A stretch of DNA of 5,742 nt. Origin: Hyphomicrobiales bacterium. Its GTDB lineage: Bacteria > Pseudomonadota > Alphaproteobacteria > Rhizobiales > JAUVMS01. The stretch spans positions 1 to 5,742 of the forward strand of contig JAUVMS010000254.1 of the NCBI GenBank assembly GCA_030600135.1, in the 5' to 3' direction. Shown here piece by piece: positions 1 through 5,742 of this stretch. A program made the position numbers and the translations under genes. How positions within the stretch are numbered: the stretch's first letter is position 1; every line of letters starts with the position of its first letter. The notes beneath the pieces are model-generated. The model saw only the letters and a list, made by a program, of their open reading frames with translations, was not told the origin of the DNA and searched no databases.

Positions 1-331
1 CGGGGCGGACGCCCGCATAGAGACCAAACTCCTCGCGCATCCGCAGATGAGGAGAGATTTCGGTGCCATCAGGATAGCGAATGCTCGGTAGCCCAATCGC
101 CCCCAGCAGGATGGCGTCAGCATCACGGGCGGCCTCGAAGGCCTGGTCCGTAATGTCCGTGCCGGTCTCACGATAGTGCTCGGCACCGGCCAACTGGTGA
201 TCGTATAACAGCGCGTAGCCGCCCACTCGTCGCGCCGTCGCTTCGAGCACCGCGATTGTTGCGTCGATCACCTCTTTGCCGATGCCATCGCCCCGAAACA
301 CGACAATTCTGAGCTCTGGTCCGCGCGTCAT
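1..331 (-). CDS. Isocitrate/isopropylmalate dehydrogenase family protein, N-terminal part (runs off the window)
   Basis: Reading the minus strand from ATG at 331-329 gives 110 codons without a stop up to the window edge. The fragment belongs to the beta-decarboxylating dehydrogenases, which oxidise and decarboxylate 2-hydroxy acids such as 3-isopropylmalate, isocitrate, tartrate or D-malate with NAD(P)+ and a divalent metal. Visible marks are GDGIGKEV at residues 14-21 (the family's N-terminal glycine motif), LLGAIG at 75-80, RYPDGTEI at 85-92, and LRMREEFGLYAGVRP at 96-110. In that last stretch R99 and R109 sit ten residues apart, like the two substrate-carboxylate arginines of LeuB. The RYPDGTEI/LYAGVRP pattern resembles the generic 'isocitrate/isopropylmalate dehydrogenase family' rather than textbook LeuB, so the substrate stays open. 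The family is about 350 residues long, so roughly two thirds lie outside. The start is backed by AGAGGA nine bases upstream. The gene is divergent from the SDR-DoxX gene. Confidence 0.9.
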   Translation of the reverse strand, partial: MTRGPELRIVVFRGDGIGKEVIDATIAVLEATARRVGGYALLYDHQLAGAEHYRETGTDITDQAFEAARDADAILLGAIGLPSIRYPDGTEISPHLRMREEFGLYAGVRP

Positions 332-340
332 TGCTGGCAA

Positions 341-346
341 TCCTCT
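341..346 (-). promoter_or_regulatory. Ribosome binding site of the dehydrogenase at 1-331
   Basis: On the minus strand AGAGGA lies nine bases before the ATG at 331. It supports that start over a TTG three codons further upstream, which would overlap the motif. Confidence 0.6.
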
Positions 347-385
347 TTGCTTGCGTGGTGTAACCCATCGGCCTGGCAACTTTCA

Positions 386-399
386 CGTTTCAGCAAACG
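386..399. repeat. Short inverted repeat CGTTT-CAGC-AAACG in the divergent intergenic region
   Basis: Two perfect 5-bp arms flank a 4-base spacer, about 55 bp upstream of the minus-strand dehydrogenase start and 160 bp upstream of the plus-strand SDR start. A site here could be an operator serving one or both divergent genes. The arms are short enough to arise by chance, and no matching -10/-35 pair could be placed beside it. The rest of 347-556 shows no gene, terminator or clear promoter. Confidence 0.2.
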
Positions 400-556
400 G
401 GGTATGGCGTGTGGGCCGGCATATTGGGTGCAGCCGTACGATTGGCTACCCACATCTATATGCCGTGCCGCCGCCGCGTGCACTTGCGCCATGAGCCTAT
501 AGAATGCATTGACGATCGCATGGAGTTAGGCGATCGGCCACCATGGGCGAAAGCGG

Positions 557-1855
557 ATGCGGATACTCATCACCGGCGCGACAGGACTCATTGGTTCACA
601 TGTCGCCAGGCGCATTACAAGGGCTGGCCATGCCGTGGTTGGCGTCGCGCGTTCGCCAAGCTGGGCGCGAGAACGTTATCCGGATATCGAGTGGGTCGAG
701 GGTGACTTCAGGAGCGACACCACGGCGGCGCAATGGCGTCCGCGCCTGAAAGAGATCGATGCGGTGGTCAACTGCGCTGGCGTCTTGCAGGATGGTGGCG
801 GCGATAACCTGCAGGATGTGCACGTGAACGGTGCCGCGGCACTGTTTGCGGCGTGCGAGGAGTTGGGGGTGCAACGGGTGGTGCAGATCTCGGCTGCAGG
901 GGCCGACGAAAATGCGCCGACGGAGTTTATGCGGAGCAAGGCCGAGGGCGACCAGCGGCTGATGGCGCGCCAGCTCGAGTGGGTGATCCTGCGGCCCGCA
1001 TTCGTCATTGGACGTGGGGTCTACGGTGGCACCGCCCTCATCCGTGGGCTCGCGGGATTTCCGTTCGTCACCCCGGTGGCCGATGGTAGCCAGGCTATCC
1101 AAACCGTCGACATCAGCGATCTTGCCGAGACGGTTGCATTTTGTCTCGGGCCTCGAGCGCCGCACCACCAAGTCCTCACATTGGCCCATCCCGAGCGGTT
1201 GACCTTGGAGCAGGTGGTTCGGCAAACGCGGAGGTGGCTGGGATTTGGCGAGCGGGCGACAAGACCTGTGGCAAAACCCGTCGCGGAGTTGGCCTATCGG
1301 GTCGGAGACTTGCTCGGTCACCTCGGATGGCGTTCGCCGATGCGAACGACGGCGCGCCAGCAGCTTGCTGATGGTGTGGTCGGCGATCCGAGCCACTGGA
1401 TCGCGGTGACCGGTATACGCCCCTTGAGTTTTCAGGATTGGCTGCAGCGCTCGCCGAGCACGGTGCAGGATCGATGGCATGCGCGACTTTATTTCCTAAA
1501 GCCCGTCGTGATCGCTGCGCTAAGCCTGGTTTGGATCTTTTCGGGGCTGGTTGCACTCGGTCCCGGGTTCGGAGTCGCGGTTGAGCAGTTACGTCATGCG
1601 GGTTTTGGTCCAGGTACGGCTCAGAACCTGACAGTCGTGACCGGATTGATCGACGTGGGCCTGGGGCTTGCGATCCTGAACTCGCGGTGGCTGAAACCTG
1701 CTGCCATCGGGATGGCGGTCACAAGCGTTTTCTACCTGTTGGCAGCAACGGTCCTGGCGCCCGAGCTTTGGCTTGATCCGTTGGGGCCGATTGTAAAGAT
1801 CGTTGGCCTCATCGTTCTGCCATTGGTTGCGCTGGCGCTTGCCGAGAGCCGATGA
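557..1855 (+). CDS. Atypical SDR oxidoreductase fused to a C-terminal DoxX-like membrane domain
   Basis: This 432-residue protein has two parts. Residues 1 to about 290 form an NAD(P)-binding Rossmann domain of the atypical SDR (NDUFA9/epimerase-like) type. It opens with GATGLIGSH (G7, G10, G13 of GxxGxxG), then VVNCAG at 70-75, QISAAGA at 110-116, and EWVILRPAFVIGRG at 141-154. The catalytic YxxxK position reads FMRSK (F124, K128), so the tyrosine is replaced by phenylalanine. Residues about 311-335, 358-374, 381-400 and 411-429 are hydrophobic and form four membrane helices like the DoxX-like domain seen fused to such SDRs. This would tether the Rossmann domain to the inner membrane, probably facing the cytoplasm. 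The start at 557 puts the glycine motif seven residues in, as is normal for the family, although no strong Shine-Dalgarno is visible. The substrate is unknown. Its stop overlaps the start of the DUF2269-type gene. Confidence 0.9.
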   Translation: MRILITGATGLIGSHVARRITRAGHAVVGVARSPSWARERYPDIEWVEGDFRSDTTAAQWRPRLKEIDAVVNCAGVLQDGGGDNLQDVHVNGAAALFAACEELGVQRVVQISAAGADENAPTEFMRSKAEGDQRLMARQLEWVILRPAFVIGRGVYGGTALIRGLAGFPFVTPVADGSQAIQTVDISDLAETVAFCLGPRAPHHQVLTLAHPERLTLEQVVRQTRRWLGFGERATRPVAKPVAELAYRVGDLLGHLGWRSPMRTTARQQLADGVVGDPSHWIAVTGIRPLSFQDWLQRSPSTVQDRWHARLYFLKPVVIAALSLVWIFSGLVALGPGFGVAVEQLRHAGFGPGTAQNLTVVTGLIDVGLGLAILNSRWLKPAAIGMAVTSVFYLLAATVLAPELWLDPLGPIVKIVGLIVLPLVALALAESR

Positions 1856-2331
1856 TGGAGATTTACTGGGCCCTGAAACTCGCGCATATTCTCGGGGCCG
1901 CGGTGCTGTTCGGTACCGGGCTTGGTATTGCCTTCTTTATGTTCCTGGCAGACCGTCGCGGCAATGTGGCAGGCATTGCGACGACCGCGCGGACCGTGGT
2001 GGTTGCCGATTTTCTGTTTACCGCGCCCGCTGTCGTCCTGCAGCCCATCACCGGGTTCGCGCTGGCTCACGTCCAAGGTCTCAACCCGTTTTCAGAGCAG
2101 TGGCTCGTCGTGAGCTTGGTGCTCTATGTGCTGGTTGGTTTGTGCTGGCTGCCTGTGGTCGCCCTGCAAATCCGCATGCGAGACGTGGCGATTGCCGCTG
2201 CCGATGAGGGCGTGGAGTTGCCGGCTGACTACCATCGCCAGATGCGGCGTTGGTTCATTCTTGGCTGGCCCGCATTTCTGGGCGTCATCGCGATCTTCTG
2301 GCTGATGATCGTCAGGCCCGAATTTATCTGA
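1852..2331 (+). CDS. DUF2269 family four-helix membrane protein
   Basis: This small integral membrane protein of 159 residues resembles the DUF2269 family. Its N-terminal motif KLAHILGAAVLFGTG (residues 9-23, with H12) sits inside the first helix. Hydrophobic segments are at about 5-32, 48-72, 83-106 and 134-155. A charged loop around residues 107-132 (RMRD...HRQMRR) probably faces the cytoplasm. Family function is not established. The intramembrane histidine invites comparison with haem- or metal-binding membrane proteins, but a single histidine proves nothing. Two adjacent ATG codons (1852 and 1855) could start it, and the upstream stop TGA at 1853-1855 lies between and across them, so translation is almost certainly coupled to the SDR-DoxX gene. 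Both proteins being four-helix membrane proteins suggests that they work as a unit. Confidence 0.88.
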   Translation: MMEIYWALKLAHILGAAVLFGTGLGIAFFMFLADRRGNVAGIATTARTVVVADFLFTAPAVVLQPITGFALAHVQGLNPFSEQWLVVSLVLYVLVGLCWLPVVALQIRMRDVAIAAADEGVELPADYHRQMRRWFILGWPAFLGVIAIFWLMIVRPEFI

Positions 2332-2495
2332 CGGGGACCAATAATAAGCCGACCGACGGGCCTATCGGCGAAAGTCGGAGCCGAAGTTACAGCAGGCTTC
2401 AATCCGGACAACAACGTCCTCACCGTCCGTGGGACCGGGCGCCGGTTGGTCGCGATACTCCATGTCCGTGGCGCGGTACAAACGAGGGCTTTCAT
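2332..2495 (-). pseudogene. Decayed 5' fragment of a zinc-dependent alcohol dehydrogenase (MDR family, HpsP-like)
   Basis: Eight bases after the SDR stop on the minus strand, ATG at 2495 opens MKALVCTAPR, a typical start of medium-chain zinc alcohol dehydrogenases. The frame then breaks. The continuation MEYRDQPAPGPTDGEDVVVR begins at 2463 in a different frame, followed by IEACCNFGSD and a stop at 2364-2362. One missing base near 2464 restores a normal family N-terminus. The family motif is CGxCGSD, where the Cys before GSD is the catalytic zinc ligand; here it reads CCNFGSD, so that Cys is lost. In a third reading (2366-2337) DRPVGRLIIG faintly resembles the family's RRP..LILG segment, implying an internal deletion as well. 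The left edge is therefore uncertain by some 30 bases. About 55 of roughly 340 codons remain, and the NAD(P)-binding half is absent. GAGAGG at 2505-2500 survives as its ribosome binding site. It would have been the last gene of the TRAP/HisD-like/SDR operon. Confidence 0.8.
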
Positions 2496-2503
2496 TGGAC
2501 CTC

Positions 2504-3277
2504 TCACTTGGCCGTATAGCCACCGTCGACGGGCAGGATTTGGCCGGTGATGTAGCGCGCGGCGCGGGAGGCGAGGAATACCGTAGCACCCTCCAAGTCA
2601 TCGAGCTGGCCATTGCGACCAACGGCCGTGCGGCTGGCATGGAGGGCGGCGAGTTCGTCGTCGGCAAAGACGGCGCTGGTCAACTCGGTGGGGAAGAATC
2701 CCGGCGCAATGGCATTGGCGACGATGCCGTCCGCCGACCAGGCTTCGGCCATGGCGCGCGTCAGCTGCGCGATCCCACCCTTCGATGCGCCGTAGGCCAT
2801 GCCGTTGGCAAACGCGCGAAAGCTCTGCAGGGAGGCGATGTTGATGATGTTGCCGATGCCGGCTTTGCGCATGGCGGGCACGCAGGCACGGGCCAAGAAA
2901 AACGGGACGGAAAGATTGAGTGTGATGGTTTGGTTCCAGCTGGCCAGCGTGATGTCGTTCGGTGAATCACGGAGATTTATGCCCGCGGCATTCACCAAGA
3001 TATCGGGCGAACCGAATGCTGCGCTGGCCTTCTCATGCAGCGCTGACAATTCTTCCAGTTCCATGAGATCGAATGGGACGGCCGCCGCCTCGCAGCCGTG
3101 CTTGCCGAATTCTTTGAGCGCCTCGTCGACCAGAGCCCGGCGACGCGCCACGAGGACGACTTTGGCGCCGGCGCGGGCAAGTGCCAGCGCCATGCGTTTG
3201 CCGAGACCTGACGAAGCGCCGGTGACGAGTGCGATGCGGCCATCGAGCGAGAAGAGTTCATCGGTGAATGCGTTCAC
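2504..3277 (-). CDS. Classical SDR family oxidoreductase (gluconate 5-dehydrogenase / HpsO-like)
   Basis: This 257-residue protein has the full classical SDR set: TGASSGLG at 19-26 (nucleotide-binding loop), NAAG at 96-99, N121 (structural/catalytic Asn), S149, Y162 and K166 in YGASK, APG at 191-193, and the C-terminal DGGYTAK. Length and motifs are those of a complete soluble, cytoplasmic alcohol dehydrogenase acting on a small hydroxy compound. The arginines after the second strand (VARRR, 43-47) would favour NADP(H), by family analogy. The start is GTG at 3277-3275, eight bases behind GAGGAG, only five bases after the HisD-like stop. In DHPS clusters the gene in this position, HpsO, oxidises C2 of dihydroxypropanesulfonate. 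That role is inferred here from gene order; gluconate or another polyol acid is the alternative. Confidence 0.92.
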   Translation of the reverse strand: MNAFTDELFSLDGRIALVTGASSGLGKRMALALARAGAKVVLVARRRALVDEALKEFGKHGCEAAAVPFDLMELEELSALHEKASAAFGSPDILVNAAGINLRDSPNDITLASWNQTITLNLSVPFFLARACVPAMRKAGIGNIINIASLQSFRAFANGMAYGASKGGIAQLTRAMAEAWSADGIVANAIAPGFFPTELTSAVFADDELAALHASRTAVGRNGQLDDLEGATVFLASRAARYITGQILPVDGGYTAK

Positions 3278-3282
3278 GCGAC

Positions 3283-4593
3283 CTACTCCTCGTTCCTGCC
3301 CAGGTCGAATCGCTCATCGGGAAAGTATTTCTCCAGCCGCACATCGCTAGTGCGGGCATGGGCTTCCATACCCTCGAGCCGTGAAATCCGAGCGGAGACG
3401 GCCGCAACCTCGCGCGCGGCGTTGCGGGTCATGCGTTGGGTGGTCACCACCTTGATGAACTTGTGGACGGACAGCCCACCGGTATAACGCCCGGCGCCTT
3501 TGGTCGGCAGGATGTGATTGGTGCCGGAGCATTTGTCTCCGAAAGCGACGGTGGCCTCCTCACCGATGAATAGCGAGCCGTAGTTGCGCAAGCGTTCCAC
3601 GTACCAATCATCGTTGGCTGTTTGCAGCTCGAGATGCTCCGCGGCATATTCGTCGGCAATGTCGGCGGCCTCCTCGTTCGTTTCGCAAACGACAACTTCG
3701 CCAAAGTCGCGCCAAGCGGCTTCGGCGGCATTGCGTTGCGTTTCGGGCAGAGCATCGATGAGCCCGGGGACCAGCTCCATTGCTTGACGCGCCAGTGTTT
3801 CCGAGATCGTCACCAACCAGGCGGGCGAATCGGGTCCATGCTCGGCCTGACCGACTAGATCGGTTGCGACGATTTTGGGATCAGCGGTTTCGTCGGCGAT
3901 GATGAGGATTTCCGTTGGACCAGCGAATAGGTCGATGCCAACCCGGCCGAAGAGCATGCGCTTTGCCTCGGCGACAAAGCGATTGCCGGGCCCCACGAGA
4001 ATGTCGGCCGGGTGGCCTGTAAAAAGGCCGAACGCGAGCGCGGCGACGCCCTGAACACCGCCCAGTGTGAGAACCTTGTCGGCACCACACGTGTTCATGG
4101 CATAGAGGATTGCCGGGTGAATGCCGCGGGTGCCATGGGGAGCCGAGCAGGCGATGACGTTTTCGACGCCGGCCACGCGTGCCGTGGTGATGCTCATGAT
4201 CGCCGAAGCGACATGGGCGTAGCGGCCGCCCGGAACATAGCAGCCCGCGGTTGACAATGGGACGAGCCGCTGGCCCGCCCAAAGCCCCGGTGAGAGTTCC
4301 ACCTCGAAGGGTGTGATGCTTTGCAATTGCCGCTCGGCGAAGTCGCGAACGCGGGCGTGGGCGAAGGCAATATCGCGCTTCAGTGGGTCCGAAACTTTGT
4401 CGGCGGCTGCATCCATCTCCTCGGCCGAGACGAGAATGTCGCCAGTGTAGCCGTCGAGATTTTCGCCATGGGAACGGGCGACGGCCTCGCCACCGTTTTC
4501 GATTTCGGCCAACATTTTGGCAACGATCTCGCGCGTTTCACCCTCGCTGGTTTGCGGTGTCTTGGCCGCCTTCTTGAGATACTGGATGGTCAT
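3283..4593 (-). CDS. Histidinol dehydrogenase family protein, probably a catabolic HpsN-like (sulfopropanediol) dehydrogenase
   Basis: This 436-residue zinc- and NAD-dependent enzyme of the HisD fold oxidises a primary alcohol through the aldehyde to the acid in two steps. From ATG at 4593 the zinc ligands are predicted at Q249 and H252 (GQAEHGP), D353 (FGDK) and H412 (LEGMEAHA), and the catalytic pair at E319-H320 (AAEHLEL). GCYVPGGRY (117-125), VGPGNRFVAEAK (200-211) and DLFAGPTE (221-228) are also intact, so it looks active. No his genes are nearby. It sits between a TRAP permease and an SDR, as HpsN does. GAGRYTGGLSVHKFIK (366-381) has Lys where, as I recall, biosynthetic HisD has Asp in its SVxDF segment. 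ATG at 4593 is preferred because AGGA lies seven bases upstream; ATG at 4599 (two residues longer) has AGGA only one base away. The family call is firm; the substrate is inferred. Confidence 0.9.
   Translation of the reverse strand: MTIQYLKKAAKTPQTSEGETREIVAKMLAEIENGGEAVARSHGENLDGYTGDILVSAEEMDAAADKVSDPLKRDIAFAHARVRDFAERQLQSITPFEVELSPGLWAGQRLVPLSTAGCYVPGGRYAHVASAIMSITTARVAGVENVIACSAPHGTRGIHPAILYAMNTCGADKVLTLGGVQGVAALAFGLFTGHPADILVGPGNRFVAEAKRMLFGRVGIDLFAGPTEILIIADETADPKIVATDLVGQAEHGPDSPAWLVTISETLARQAMELVPGLIDALPETQRNAAEAAWRDFGEVVVCETNEEAADIADEYAAEHLELQTANDDWYVERLRNYGSLFIGEEATVAFGDKCSGTNHILPTKGAGRYTGGLSVHKFIKVVTTQRMTRNAAREVAAVSARISRLEGMEAHARTSDVRLEKYFPDERFDLGRNEE
3286..3291 (-). promoter_or_regulatory. 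Ribosome binding site for the GTG-started SDR
   Basis: GAGGAG lies inside the last two sense codons (Glu-Glu) of the HisD-like gene, eight bases before the GTG at 3277. It fixes that start and implies that ribosomes finishing the upstream gene re-initiate on the SDR. Confidence 0.75.
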
Positions 4594-4600
4594 GGGCATG

Positions 4601-4604
4601 TCCT
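4601..4604 (-). promoter_or_regulatory. Ribosome binding site deciding the HisD-like start
   Basis: AGGA on the minus strand is seven bases from the ATG at 4593 and one base from the ATG at 4599, so initiation at 4593 is favoured. Confidence 0.55.
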
Positions 4605-4665
4605 GGGAGAGTTTGCGGCAGATGAGTTTGGTGTCGCCTATTTCGCGATCGGCAACGATGATGCA

Positions 4666-5742
4666 CTAATTGCCATAGATTGCTTGTGGCAGCCACAGGG
4701 CGATTTGCGGAAAGGCAACGATCATGATGAGGCCGATGAGCTGGATCACCATGAACTGCATCATACCGATGTAAATGTCCTTGAGATCCCATTCGGGCAC
4801 CACGCCCTTGAGGAAATAGGCCGAGAGCGCCACGGGTGGCGAAAGCCAGGCGGTTTGCAGATTGACGGCGACAAGGATGCCAAACCAAGTGAGATTGGCC
4901 TGCGGATTACCCTCAATAAACTGCATCTTTTCGACCAGCGGCAGCAGGATCGGCACGATAATGAGCACGATTGGGACCCACTCAAGCGGCCAACCCAACA
5001 AGAAGATGAGAGCCATGATGATGACAAGCACCACCATCTTCGGCAAATCGAGTTCGAGTAGGAGCTCGGTCAGCATGGTCGGTGTGCCGAGGCGGGCAAA
5101 GACGGCTCCAAAGAAGTCGGATGCGGCCACGAGGAAGAGAATGAGGACCGAAATTTCGAGGGTCTTGATCAGGGCTTCCTGCAGCCTGGCAAGCGTAAGT
5201 TTGCCATAGGCGATGGTGAGAACCAGGGCGCCGACGGCGCCGCAGGCGGCTCCCTCGGTGGGCGTTGCATAGCCGAACAAGATGCTGCCGAGTGCGGCAA
5301 AAACGAGGGCCGCGGGCGGGACCAACCCCATGGAAAACTCATACCAGACATGGGCCATGCTTTGGGGCCGGTCTTCGGGCGCCAGGGCGGGACCGAGTGA
5401 TGGATCGAGCCAACACCGAACGAGCGCATACCCGGCATAGAGGATGGCGAGGAGAAGGCCGGGGATGATGGCTGCCGCAAACAGATCCGTTACAGGAACT
5501 TCCAGCACCGGACCCATAACGACAAGCATGATCGAAGGCGGGATCAAAATGCCGAGCGTGCCGCCGGCGGTAATGGTTCCAGCGGCGAGGCGGACGTCGT
5601 AACCCGACCGGTTCATGGTCTTGGCCGCCATGATGCCGAGAATCGTCACCGAGGCACCGACGATGCCAGTTGCCGCGGCGAAAATGGTGGAGACGAACAG
5701 TACGGCCAGATAAAGGGAGCCGCGAACCCGCGAGAGCATCAA
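4666..5742 (-). CDS. TRAP transporter large permease subunit, DctM-like (5' end outside the window)
   Basis: This is 358 codons of the large membrane subunit of a tripartite ATP-independent periplasmic transporter, which imports organic acids on a sodium gradient with a periplasmic binding protein and a small permease. Family marks are GTLGILIPPSIMLVVMG (61-77 of the visible part), YATPTEGAACGAVGAL (158-173) and SPPVALSAYFLKGVVPEW (301-318). At least eight hydrophobic segments are visible, for example 11-40, 55-80, 88-108, 141-158, 164-178, 198-215, 236-270, 284-310 and 326-350. The usual length is about 430-460 residues, so some 80-100 N-terminal residues, the small permease and the binding protein probably lie beyond 5742. 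The reading frame is open at the window edge, so the TTG/ATG codons there are probably internal. A 72-base gap with no clear terminator leads into the HisD-like gene, so the two are likely cotranscribed. In DHPS clusters the matching subunit is HpsM. Confidence 0.93.
   Translation of the reverse strand: MMLSRVRGSLYLAVLFVSTIFAAATGIVGASVTILGIMAAKTMNRSGYDVRLAAGTITAGGTLGILIPPSIMLVVMGPVLEVPVTDLFAAAIIPGLLLAILYAGYALVRCWLDPSLGPALAPEDRPQSMAHVWYEFSMGLVPPAALVFAALGSILFGYATPTEGAACGAVGALVLTIAYGKLTLARLQEALIKTLEISVLILFLVAASDFFGAVFARLGTPTMLTELLLELDLPKMVVLVIIMALIFLLGWPLEWVPIVLIIVPILLPLVEKMQFIEGNPQANLTWFGILVAVNLQTAWLSPPVALSAYFLKGVVPEWDLKDIYIGMMQFMVIQLIGLIMIVAFPQIALWLPQAIYGN

Noticed and set aside
596..1480. A 294-codon open frame on the minus strand
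   Set aside because: It lies wholly opposite the SDR-DoxX gene, whose family motifs are clear. The protein is rich in Arg, His and Pro with no recognisable domain, as expected of an antisense shadow in GC-rich DNA.
2348..2369. Hairpin GCCGA...TCGGC followed on the minus strand by TTATTATT, as a possible terminator
   Set aside because: The stem has only five pairs with a 12-base loop, the T-run is interrupted, and several alternative 5-bp pairings compete because of the repeated CCGAC. It is too weak to call.
2362..2463. A 33-codon reading starting at ATG 2463 as a possible small gene
   Set aside because: Its sequence is the interior of an alcohol dehydrogenase N-terminus, so it is part of the remnant. 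The ATG is the ordinary Met after the lost frame and has no ribosome binding site of its own.
2460..2470. Programmed frameshift rather than a mutation in the alcohol dehydrogenase fragment
   Set aside because: There is no slippery heptamer, and the gene is cut off about 30 codons later with its zinc-site Cys lost, so a recoding event would yield no working enzyme.
2429..3350. Two plus-strand open frames of about 180 codons opposite the SDR and the end of the HisD-like gene
   Set aside because: Both are shadows of genes with complete catalytic motifs, and neither has recognisable protein features.
4600..4665. Possible terminator or attenuator between the TRAP permease and the HisD-like gene
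   Set aside because: Only an imperfect six-pair stem (GTTGCC/GGCGAC with one wobble) with a 12-base loop and no T-tract is visible.
4321..5061. A 246-codon open frame on the plus strand
   Set aside because: It runs antisense to the end of the TRAP permease and the start of the HisD-like gene. Its His/Asp-rich tail mirrors hydrophobic codons of the permease read backwards.

Overview
The window is GC-rich, densely packed DNA with short spacers, Shine-Dalgarno motifs and a GTG start. The protein families point to a Pseudomonadota bacterium. The TRAP permease / HisD-like dehydrogenase / SDR set would suit an alphaproteobacterium or a Burkholderiales member, but the lineage cannot be fixed from sequence alone. 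No RNA gene, insertion sequence or CRISPR array was seen.

Left edge (1-331, minus strand): the first 110 codons of an isocitrate/isopropylmalate dehydrogenase family gene, which runs off the window. A 225-bp divergent intergenic region (332-556) follows. It holds the ribosome binding site of that gene and a few short palindromes, but no promoter I can call with confidence.

Plus-strand pair (557-2331): an atypical short-chain dehydrogenase fused to a four-helix DoxX-like membrane domain, then a four-helix DUF2269-type membrane protein. Their stop and start codons overlap (TGATG), so they are very probably translated together. They look like a small membrane-associated redox unit of unknown substrate.

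Minus-strand operon (5742 down to about 2332): reading leftwards, a TRAP-transporter large permease (5' end outside the window), a histidinol-dehydrogenase-family enzyme, a classical SDR oxidoreductase, and a decayed 5' fragment of a zinc-dependent alcohol dehydrogenase. This order matches the 2,3-dihydroxypropane-1-sulfonate (DHPS) clusters described in Cupriavidus pinatubonensis and Ruegeria pomeroyi: TRAP permease, HpsN, HpsO, HpsP. The likely logic is uptake of a small hydroxylated acid by the TRAP system followed by oxidation by the two or three dehydrogenases. The substrate assignment is inference.

The most notable observation is the alcohol dehydrogenase remnant at 2332-2495. It keeps its start codon and ribosome binding site directly behind the SDR gene. 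It has a one-base frameshift after codon 10, has lost the Cys of its zinc-site motif, and is cut off near the stop codon of the opposing DUF2269 gene. This strain therefore appears to have lost the third dehydrogenase of the pathway, at the breakpoint where the plus-strand pair now abuts the operon.
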